This document shows, piece by piece, positions 55,809 through 64,000 of a stretch of 64,000 bases of DNA. The stretch lies in NCBI GenBank assembly GCA_946122785.1, contig CAMGYJ010000002.1, forward strand, positions 10,738,839 to 10,802,838. Direction: 5' to 3'. The notes below the pieces were generated by a model. The model did no database searches, was not told the DNA's origin, and saw only the letters and a program-made list of their open reading frames with translations. The first letter of the stretch is position 1. The number at the start of each line of letters is the position of its first letter. The stretch is from Linum tenue. Lineage: Eukaryota > Streptophyta > Magnoliopsida > Malpighiales > Linaceae. Both the position numbers and the translations under genes were made by a program.

Positions 55809-57160
55809 TGATAACGATGTAATTGCATGATTTTATACCCCTATTTCTTATCCATTTGCGGAGCATAGTTGTGTGTTTTGGCCTATTTTACGCCGGGTTG
55901 TGCTATTTTGTCCTATTTTAGGTCCCAGGCGTCGAAGGGAAGGCCAAGCGCGAGTTTCGGATTGTCGTTTGGTCGAGCCAGGGCCAAAACACGGGCAGGA
56001 GGCCCTCAGAACACGGCCGTGTTCCTGGCCGTGTTTTTACCGCCGAGACTTCCCACCATAGAGCTACACCAGCTAAAAAACACGGGCGGGGTCAACCAGA
56101 ACACGGCCGTGTTTTGGTCAGAACACGCCCGTGCTTTCCCCAGCCCGTGGCCGTGTAATTACCACGTGGCAGAGGGCACGGGCGGGCTGGACCAGAACAC
56201 GGCTGTGCCCTCGACCATGTTCTGGCCAGTGATGCCCTTTTAGACAGATTTCAGCCAAATTGAGAGGGGATTCGAGTTTTAGAGAGATAGAGCGATTCCT
56301 AGAGAGAGAAAGCGACGAACAAGAGTCTCCAAGTGCCCTAGCTTGATCTTCATCACCATTGGAGCTTGGCTTGAGCTTGGAAGAGTGCCGATCAACATCC
56401 AGGAGCTGAAATCCATCCTTCACAGTATGGTTTCCGCATCTGATTCTGCTTTTGCTTCTTTCTCCATGGAGTAGTTCTCCCATTCATCTGGGTGTGGGAA
56501 ACCCTAGATCTGTATGTTAGGATTGATTGTATGAACCCAAGTACTGTTTCTATGATTTGATTATATTCGATTGAGGTTTGAATGATTGAATGGCATGAAT
56601 CCTGATCAAATTCCTGTTGTTTCTGCTTTAACCTAGAATGAGAATATCTGCCTAGGTTGATAGAGCATCCTTAATTGAAGGTGGCGAATTGGTGACTTTA
56701 GTCGAGGAGCCAATTCGCTATTCTGTACCGAATTCAATTCGGTAGTGGAGGTTTGGCTCGTTAGGGCCTCAATCTGTTTACTCCGGTGGAGGTTAGTCGC
56801 CCGCTAGAGACTCAGATTGAGAGGGTCTGAAGACCTTTAGTCGAGACTTCAGACTGTTTGAGAACTTTCCGCAGTGTAACTATAATAGAAATTGAACTTG
56901 GTAATTGCAATCCGGCTTAACTGCAGACTAGGGGGAACCATATCCGGGTGACCTCTCTTAACCTGAAAACAACCGTTTAGTTGCTTTGCTTGCTTGTTAG
57001 TTTAGATCTTCACTAAAGTTTCATTGCTAGATAATACGAATTCACTGAGTAGTCATCACATCTAGGACCCGGGTTGACATTAAAACCCAAAACTGCTATA
57101 CTACGCTTTAGGAAGTGGTTACACTTGGCCATTTTCTAGAGTGGCAGTAGGAGTGAGTCA
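55809..57160 (+). mobile_element. 3' LTR of Athila copy 2
   Basis: 1352 bp from TGATAACGATG to GAGTGAGTCA, collinear with the LTR at 44850-46211 with many small differences, so the insertion or recombination is not very recent. Palindrome cores at 56012 and 56102; a third has decayed (ACACGGCTGTG near 56178). It is followed directly by LINE sequence. Confidence 0.9.
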
Positions 57161-58358
57161 CTTGCCGAAGGATGTGTTGGGGAAGCTGAGAGCTTTTCTG
57201 CTAGATCCGCTTTCAACCGAGGAGGACCAGTTGTTCTGGAAACCAACGACAAATAGCATGTTCAGCACTGCTTCGGCCTACACGCTAGTAGCCCCACAAG
57301 CTTCCAACACGAACCTAACTCCCTAGCGTAAAATTTGGTAGTTGCACGTTCCAGTGAGAGTGTGTTTGTTCATTTGGACTGCTGCTAAGGGGAGGTTGAT
57401 GACCAACAACATCAGGAAATATAGACATCTTATCTGCAACGAAAAATTAAGCAATTAAGCAAGTCTGGGAGAAGGTAGTCCCTTAGCAACTCCAATAGAA
57501 TTTTTTGATGCAAGTAATGACTCCTAGCTTAAACAGAACCTGGAAATGGAAGATGAAACAGAAGAAGCAGGCGGCTGGAGTAATTTCTTCGCCCTGATCT
57601 GTTGGTACATATGGAAGCATTGAAATGACTTCGTCTTCAAATCGGCAAGGATATCAAGACCCACCTTGACCAACTACATAATTTCAAAGGCGAAATACTA
57701 GGCAAAAACTTGGCTATCAGCAGCTGCTAAGCTCAACTCCTTGACAAGACCAGAACGAGAAGAAAGGTTTATAGGCTGGCATCCTCTCCCGGCTGGGTGG
57801 TTTAAACTTAACACGGATGGAGCAACCCAAGGAACTCTAGGTAGCATGGAAGCAGGCGGATGTATCAGGGACAAGGATGGTGAATGGATGGGCGAATTTT
57901 GATGAAATATTGGCATCGGATCAGTTATTCTAGCAGAACTCTAGGGCATTCATAAAGGTTAGGAGCTAGCTTGGAAGAAGAACATCTTATGCTTGATCGT
58001 GGAAACAGAATCCAAGTTAGCCATGGAGCTGATCAACAATAGAATGGATTCGGTACATCCTCACACAACTCTTTTAAGTATGATCCACAGACAGATAGCT
58101 TAGAATTGGATAGTTCGTTTGGTCCATACATACTGGGAAGAGAATAGAGTCGCAGACTGGCTCTCAAAGCACAGTCTCGTCTATCCCTTTGGTATGTACG
58201 AATAAATGAACTTCTAATGGATCTTGAACGATTCCTTCATGAAGACATGATTGGGTTTAGCTTCCCAAGACAAGTTGTAGTTGATATAGGGGATAAGCTT
58301 GTTTGGCTATTTGCTTCACTAAGTTTTGTTTGTTCACAGTTTGCGGGATCTTCTTGGG
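57161..58358 (+). pseudogene. L1-type LINE 3' remnant: zf-RVT and RNase H
   Basis: It starts directly at the LTR edge with LPKDVLGKL, DQLFWKPTTNSMFS and SAYTLV, then LHVPVRVCLFIW and AAKGRLMTNNIRKYRHL in other frames. This is the reverse-transcriptase-associated zinc-binding region of plant L1 elements. Further on, PAGWFKLNTDGATQGTLGS, AGGCIRDKDGEW, ESKLAMELINN and ENRVADWLSKHS are the plant LINE RNase H domain. Several stops and frameshifts. The 5' part of the LINE is not seen at the left edge of the Athila array, consistent with a deletion there. Confidence 0.75.
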
Positions 58359-58693
58359 TGATAGAAACAAGGTTCTATCGAATTTTATATTTGGGGATTA
58401 GGGTTTATACGAACAGAATTAGGAATTGAAATTGAGATTAGGAGAGGAAGAACAGAATAAAGAATCGGCCGAAGCCTTGAACTAGGGAGAGTTTAGGGTT
58501 TTGGAAGATAATTCTTTTACTGATTTCTGCCTCCCGTACAGAAGACCCCAAATTACAAATTTATAACGAAAGATGGGAAAAACCTAATAGATAATCCTAA
58601 TATGACTCAAAGACTACTAGCCATATCTAATAATATCCTAATAAATATTATTAATGATAATTATGATATAACCAGGAAATTGGGTTTCTATCA
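58359..58693 (-). mobile_element. 3' LTR of the Hsp20-carrying element
   Basis: 335 bp with ends TGATAGAAAC/GTTTCTATCA. It is bounded inside by the minus-strand polypurine tract AAGGGGGAGGGGA (58706-58694). Confidence 0.8.
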
Positions 58694-60262
58694 TCCCCTC
58701 CCCCTTGAGACCAACCTTGCCCTCAAGGTTGACCAACTTGATCCATTTCTTCACCCTATCTTCCGTGTAGACCGCGCCTTGTCTTCTCCACTCCTCGCGT
58801 TTCCTTTTCTTCCAATCATGCTCCACTACTTGACTTGGGCTTCTTGCGTTGAGTTCAAACAAATTTGTTGATGCCACGATAGAGGCCCCAATCCTTCCTT
58901 CCTTGGGAAATCTCATTGATGATAACTCCTCTTCCATTTGCATCACACCCATGAGTCTAAGAAATCCAGAGATGCTTCTTGGTGTAAGAACTTATCATTA
59001 AGTACCAACTCATTAAGGCCTTCAAAAAGTTTTATTGAAGAAAGCCCATAAACTTGCTTTGGTGTCTCTCTAATTGCTTTTGGGCTCTGTTCTCTTAAAA
59101 TCCCACCTGCCAACCCATTAAACTCACCATTCTCTTCACTCAAGTCCATTTTCTTCAAAGAGCATCCCATCTTTAACCCAATTCGTTTCATAAGACTCAG
59201 CCCACGAACAAACTCTTTCTCAGCCCGCTTCTCCTCAATTCTCGGTCCATAGTCTGATCCTAACTTGGCCTGATTCCTCTTCTGCCCATTCCACTGGTGT
59301 GACCAGCCCACCTCCTCCTTTTCCAGTCGGCCTGGTCCAACCGGCGAAGCAACCAAAGTCACCCGGCCCAACGGGCTGGCCAGCTGCTGCCGTGCGGTGC
59401 TTCTCCACGCGGGTTGCCTAGGGTTCGTTGGAAGTGGGAACTCGCGTACGCAATAGTTCCCACCGCCCTCCTTCGTCGTTCTTCCACCCGATGAACCCAT
59501 CTTCTCCTTGGATTCCTTAGGCAACTTCTTTTTCCCGTGTAGCGGCCCAGCCTTCACCGCCATTCTCAGCCCTGATGGTGACCTCTTCATCTCGTTCTCC
59601 GGCGGCGAGTAGTCATCCGGACGACGGTTTGGCCAGCCCTCCTCCGTCGTTTACTTCTTCCACGGCGGCGAACTCTTCTTCACTTTCTTCGGCGAGTTCC
59701 TCATGGAACGGCGGACACCACGACAACCCAGCTCTGCTTTGCGGCTTTGGTCGTCGCCCTCCTCCTCTGGTGACCTCTTCTTCGGCTTCCTCGATGGCGA
59801 ACCGATTTCCCGGAAGGAGAGTTACGCTTACACCTCGCGTTTTTCTTACGACATGTCCTCGCCGATCGATGGTACAATGTACGCTGCCGCCGTTCGCTGC
59901 TTCCCTGGCGCGATTCGCGGCTGCCACGACTCAATCCGGCGACCCTGCTTCTTGTCCCTCGTCGCCACGAATAGAGAAGATCGTGGGGACTGCTCGATTC
60001 CCGGCGTCGACTTCAACTGCTCCTTAATTTCCGGCAACGAACCACCCACCAGGCGAAGGGATGGAGATTCTGAGTCCATGACTCTCGTCTCGAGCCACAC
60101 CGCCTTGTCCACCGACGCGAGGAAGGAAGAATTGTCGCTGCCACTTTCCTCTTTCGTCTCTTTCTCTAGAGGCGAGCAATCCCCCAGGCGAGTCGGAGGA
60201 GATTCTGCAGCAATGTCTGTGTCCTTGGCCGATTACTCGCAAGGCCCCGACGACTTTCTTTC
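58694..60262 (-). pseudogene. Degenerate internal region with open frames of unknown origin
   Basis: The minus-strand frames 59590-58943 (215 codons) and 58952-58638 (104 codons) are adjacent and overlapping. Their sequences are Lys/Arg/Glu/Gly-rich, without RT or capsid motifs. The last frame ends in VKKWIKLVNLEGKVGLKGEG just before the PPT, which recalls the C-terminal tail of chromovirus polyproteins. Upstream frames (60242-60024, 59927-59613) are short and unclear. I do not recognise a product. Confidence 0.4.
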
Positions 60263-60362
60263 CTAACCGCCCTTTGCGATGACCAAGCTTTCACCTAGCA
60301 TCGGATTCCCCGAGACTTCCCTCGACCTGGGTCTCTTTTTCTTCAACTTCCAACCGGCGATG

Positions 60363-63333
60363 TGTTGGGACTATTTAGGGACGAGGGTACACGTACGATA
60401 GCCCGAGACCAGGTGACCAGGATTGTGATAGAGTCATGAACAAGGTTCATTTTCCGAAAAGAATATTTCCACCCTCTACAAAGCCTTGGGTTACATGAAA
60501 TTTCTCCCGAGGATAAAACTATCACCACTTTAGGTTCTAGGCTCAAGAACACTAAAGCATACTTAGAATTTTTTGGAAGAAAGAAGAAGAATCTGTTTGA
60601 TGGTGTGTGCCACCCCACACATATCTATAGGGGCCGAATCCATGCATTGTTTCATGAAAGGTTGCCTTTATCCATACGAAAGGTTGCCTTTATCCATATG
60701 AAAGGTTGTCTCTATCCATATGAACGGTTATCTTTATCCATAAAATAATGCAACCGCCACTAGGCCAAAGGGATGTGTCCCTTCATGGAATTAGAATATC
60801 GGTTCGGTCGGTCTAATACCAAACCGGTTGGTCGGTCCAACCCAAAACCAATTTGACTTGGTTAGTCTAGTTCAACCAAATTTCCAACATTCCTCCCCCA
60901 TTTTAGTGTATTCATAGAATTCACTAAAATCACAACATTCTTTCAACAAAACTTAAGCATAAATAAAAATGTCGTGACGATTGAATTTTCACCTTAGTAT
61001 ATTACACTTGACGAATACTCGAATACAAAGGGTGTCGGTAACGCTTGAACCCATTGACTCATATGAATATTCGAAGATAATATACACTTAAGTTTTCAAA
61101 ACTTCTAAGCGCCTTGACACTATTATCCGCCATGTGTCATATCCTTCTCATAAGCGCACACGAAACCAAAGTCCGGGTTTCTTGAAGCGGCTACACTTCA
61201 TGCTTGCGTAGGTCGAATCTCTTATTCATGTACCCGCATAATACACTTTTTCAAAGATTCAATTAAGAAGTTTAAACTTCATCCTCTTCTCTCATGCAGG
61301 ATAACAAGCACATACCTCGGGATGACAAATTGTGTGCTTCAATTTCTGATAATAAGCTTTCCACATTGAATTCAGCCTCTAGCGTTGTATTAGAGGGGAA
61401 TTGGGTGTCCCATTACCAGAAATTATATGGACTTTTAACCCATCCCTTTCACAGACTTGACCACCAAGTCACTAGTTAACCACTTCGTCAAATGATCAAC
61501 CAAATTATTGAGTCTAGTCATATTGTCTAGACACAACTCTATGAATGATCAGTTCACATATTTTATCGTGCCTTACTCCCACATGGCCGTACTTGTCATT
61601 TTCACTTGGTTATATGCCTTAGACAAAGTAGCATTACTATCACTAAGAATAGTAATAGGTGAGATTGGTTTGGCCATAAATTAATGTCATAAACCAAGCA
61701 TCTCAGCAATAATGTCTTTTCTCTAAGAGAAATCAAGGCCACAAACTTTGACTCCATAGTGGAACTAGTGATGCAAGTTTGCTTTCTAGAGGCCCAAAAT
61801 ATGGCACCTCCCCTAAGCAAGAGGACCCATCTCAATGTTGAAGTATCACCTTTAAGATGAGAAATCCAACTAACATCAACAAATCCTTCCAAAAATGGAT
61901 GGAAAGCCACTATAACTCAATACAATGTGCCTTTGAGATATCTTAGTACACGCGTCACTTCATTTCAAATGATGAGCACTATGATTCATCATGTACCGAC
62001 TTAATTCTTCTATCGCATATGCGATATCTAGCATCATGCAAGTCATGCATACATCGAGCCCTCAATTTATCATAGAATACTCCAATTGCAAAACTGATTT
62101 CCATTATTAACCATAATTTCCATACTTGGATCCATTGGGGTCTTTAACTCACTACATTTCCTACTATGGAATTTATGCAAAGTACCTTCTCATGCAGAAA
62201 AAATGAGAGAAGGACTCTTTCTTGTCGTTCCGTTTGATTCAATACACAAGATCACATTTTCCTCCCCCATGTCCTACATGGAGAATTGAAATAAAAACGT
62301 TTTATCAAAGTTCACTTATCTTTTATTGGTTCCAAAGATAAGCATGTCATATACATACAAATGTACGATGACTCCATTACCAGAATCATCATAAATTTTA
62401 TATACATTTTGTCTCCTTGGTTTAAATAACATAAACCCCTAGACAAAATCACACCACCAAACCACTAGACAAATCCAAAATTGTCTAGAACTTCAAAAAC
62501 GTCAAATAGAGAATTAGACAAATTAACCATTGAGTATGAGACCTACACAAAGGCAATTGTCATTCTTCTATTTCTCCATTTTACGAAGCCTTCTCCGTCT
62601 TCCTCATCTTCGAATCATCCCTCTTCCAAGTTACCTTCCAAATATGGAATACACCATGAGACTAGTATGAAGAAAATCCATCTTCTATTATCATCGATGA
62701 AAAACTCATCATCGAACATTCTCATAATTCCATAGACCGGAACCGGTTTCTTGCAAAGAGCGGTTCGAGCCATCATACCGGAAAATATTCTTTTTCGATT
62801 GTTAGGAAAATTTAGGGACGAGGGTACACGTACGATAGCCCGAGACCGGGTGACCAGGATTGTGATAGAGTCGTGAACAACGTTCACTTTCCGAAAAGAA
62901 TATTTCCACCATCTACAAAGCCTTGGGTTACAGGAAATTTCTCCCGAGGATAAAACTATCACCACTTTAGGTTCTAGGCTTTAGAACACTAAAGCATACT
63001 TAGAATTTTTTGGAAGAAAGAAGAAGAATCTGTTTGATAGTGTGTGGCATCATCCACCCCACACATATATATAGGGGCTGAATCCATGCATTGTTTCATG
63101 AAAGGTTGCCTTTATCCATACGAAAGGTTGCCTTTATCCATATGAAAGGTTGTCTCTATCCATATGAAAGGTTAACTTTATCCATAAAATAATGCAACCG
63201 CCACTAGGCCAAAGGGATGTGTCCCTTCATGGAATTAGAATATCGGTTCGATCGATCTAATACCAAACTGATTGGTCGGTCCAACCCAAAATCAATTTGA
63301 CTTGGTTAGTCTGGTTCAACCAAATTTCTAACA
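60363..63333 (-). mobile_element. Non-autonomous Ty1/copia element, nested, with 5-bp TSD
   Basis: The left copy, 60363-60889, is the 3' LTR and the right, 62800-63333, the 5' LTR, both TGTT…AACA and nearly identical by eye. A minus-strand polypurine tract TGGGGGAGGAA lies next to the 3' LTR. CGATG flanks the element at 60358-60362 and 63334-63338. The internal region is only about 1.9 kb, with one coding relic. Each LTR carries four or five 22-bp units of GAAAGGTTGCCTTTATCCATA type. I find no standard Met-tRNA primer site next to the 5' LTR. The close LTR match suggests a fairly recent insertion. Confidence 0.9.
61602..61910 (-). pseudogene. Copia RNase H relic
   Basis: The frame includes EGFVDVSWISHLKGDTSTLRW, GGGAIFWASRKQTCITSSTM and ESKFVAL, the usual copia RNase H block (D-A-S-W … S-K-K-Q … S-T-x-E-S/A-E). 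The catalytic Asp of the DASW type is followed by the wrong residue, and the E of TMESE is Lys. RT and integrase are absent from the element. Position just upstream of the 3' LTR fits the normal copia order after an internal deletion. Confidence 0.8.
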
Positions 63334-63955
63334 CGATGGAGGGTCTCCGTGGAGCTGGGTTCAATCTAGAGCGAGTCCCTTTGCTGGATTTGTCTGCAAC
63401 AACTGCTGAGGGCGTGATTGGCTTCGAGACAATCTCCCTGGCGGCCGTAGCTGTGGGTGTCGCTGGAGAAACGATGGCGGTTGGTGGTGTTGGCACCCTT
63501 GTCTTGGCTTCTACGGGTGGTGACGCAACCGTGGCAGCAACAACTGCCGAAGTTTCTTCTCCGGAGTCAGAAGCAGCCGCCTTAAAGGAGTGGTCCTCAG
63601 CATCCAGATCTTCTTCTTTGACGGTGACTAGTGGAATTAATTTAGGAACTTGAATGATGAAATTGAGTTTGCCGAAGCCAGCGCAATAATCCGCAATGTT
63701 GCAGATGGCTCTGAATCTTATGTGTCTTTGGAAACATATCCATCTATTTTCATAATCCAATGGGCGCTCTGCTGTAATTGTAAGCACATTCGATGCAGTT
63801 TGTTGTACGACTACGTGCTCTTCCTCGAATCCAGGCAAGGAATAGAATAGGCTAACACGATTCTGATGTTCCCATCTGAAAGATTCGGGTACGAGATCAT
63901 CATATACGCGTTCGTCCCTGGTTGAGGGTTGTGATGAACTCAGATTCGTGACCAT

Positions 63956-63969
63956 GCTCTGATACCAAA
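63956..63969 (-). other. Primer-binding site of the Hsp20-carrying element
   Basis: TTTGGTATCAGAGC on the minus strand, next to the LTR end GTTTCTATCA. TGGTATCAGAGC is the standard site for initiator-Met tRNA in plant LTR elements. Confidence 0.85.
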
Positions 63970-64000
63970 TGATAGAAACAAGGTTCTATCGGATTTGATA
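63970..64000 (-). mobile_element. 5' LTR of the Hsp20-carrying element (31 bases visible)
   Basis: TGATAGAAACAAGGTTCTAT and beyond matches the plus-strand start of the LTR at 58359 with two differences in 31 bases. The rest lies past the window. Confidence 0.8.

Larger units (their letters stand above)
35751..57160 (+). mobile_element. Tandem Athila (Ty3/gypsy) array sharing one LTR
   Basis: The order is truncated internal region 1 (35751-44849), LTR (44850-46211), internal region 2 (46212-55808), LTR (55809-57160). Homology of copy 1 starts abruptly at AGCCAGAGGG (35751), equivalent to 47122 in copy 2, so the 5' LTR, PBS and first half of gag of copy 1 are missing. Both internal regions have the Athila order gag, PR-RT-RH-IN, then an extra ORF in the env position. 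An internal-LTR-internal-LTR structure is expected from unequal recombination between LTRs followed by a deletion at the left side. Confidence 0.9.
60263..63955 (-). pseudogene. Hsp20/RTM2-like ORF in the gag position, split by a copia insertion
   Basis: The ATG (63955-63953) lies one base past the primer site. Residues about 17-100 match the alpha-crystallin (Hsp20) domain in the form found in plant RTM2-like proteins: VYDDLVPES, VSLFYSLPGF, VLTITAERPL, NRWICFQRHIRF and KLNFIIQVPKLIP. An acidic then Ala/Pro/Thr-rich linker follows. At 63338/63334 the frame meets the copia element. On its far side, from 60357, it continues for about 30 codons to a TAG at 60263-60265 with a basic tail. Cellular RTM2-like proteins are small-heat-shock-like factors that limit long-distance virus movement. 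Whether this copy acts is unknown. Capture from a host gene is inferred from position inside an LTR element. Confidence 0.7.
58359..64000 (-). mobile_element. LTR retrotransposon carrying an Hsp20/RTM2-like ORF (5' LTR cut by window end)
   Basis: On the minus strand the order is 5' LTR (from 63970, running off-window), primer-binding site (63969-63956), Hsp20-like ORF from 63955, degenerate internal region, polypurine tract (58706-58694) and 3' LTR (58693-58359). The LTR ends are perfect 10-bp inverted repeats TGATAGAAAC/GTTTCTATCA, and the visible start of the 5' LTR matches the 3' LTR. A copia element (60363-63333) is nested in it. I see no gag capsid, RT or integrase, so it is non-autonomous. 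The short LTRs, Met-tRNA primer site and an NLEGKV-type tail before the PPT suggest a chromovirus parent, which is tentative. Confidence 0.75.

Noticed and set aside
59575..60266. Plus-strand open frames of 150 and 187 codons
   Set aside because: They run opposite to the surrounding minus-strand element, are Ser/Pro-rich by composition and carry no domain. Likely antisense shadows.

Overview
Nuclear DNA of a flowering plant. The reasons are plant-type GT-AG introns, a MEI2-family RNA-binding gene of the plant-specific C-terminal-RRM-only type, and dense plant transposons: Ty3/gypsy Tat and Athila, Ty1/copia, L1-type LINE, hAT and Mutator-like elements. I cannot name the species. Nothing bacterial, organellar or CRISPR-like was seen.

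Layout. 1-8255: most of a Ty3/gypsy Tat-lineage retrotransposon on the minus strand (LTR, PBS, gag, broken pol with two RNase H domains). A 51-bp minisatellite follows pol, then an intron-containing gene on the opposite strand. 8256-12400: mostly empty, with a possible 5' end of a host gene. 12400-13495: diverged Athila-type solo LTR. 13496-17612: non-coding LTR-retroelement remains with an array of small hairpins, a triple ~193-bp repeat, a PPT plus LTR, and a ~510-bp fold-back. 18332-31275: DNA-transposon country. Four related Mutator-like elements have 9-10-bp target duplications (one holds a nested hAT element); there are also a separate hAT MITE, another TIR element with gene-like content, and a small LTR relic. 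The one well-supported host gene, an MCT-type MEI2-like gene (28235-31621), lies here and has a transposon in each intron. 31622-35750: intergenic, with a 101-bp tandem repeat.

35751-57160: two Athila copies in tandem that share the middle LTR (internal-LTR-internal-LTR). The left copy has lost its 5' LTR and half of gag. Copy 1 keeps the protease and an intact env-position ORF but has a broken RT-RH-IN region. Copy 2 keeps a long open RT-RH-IN frame but lacks most of the protease and has a broken env-position ORF. 57161-58358: L1-type LINE 3' remnant. 58359-64000: another minus-strand LTR element (10-bp LTR termini, tRNA-Met-type PBS, PPT) whose gag position is occupied by an Hsp20/RTM2-like ORF. 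That ORF is split by a small copia element with perfect 5-bp TSDs.

Most interesting signals: (i) a two-tier stem-loop family with a constant internal-loop sequence and covarying stems, three per Athila copy; (ii) clusters of CACGGCCGTG-centred palindromes in Athila LTRs and again before a TATA box upstream of the env-position ORF; (iii) the LTR element carrying an Hsp20-like gene; (iv) the spliced antisense gene in the Tat element.
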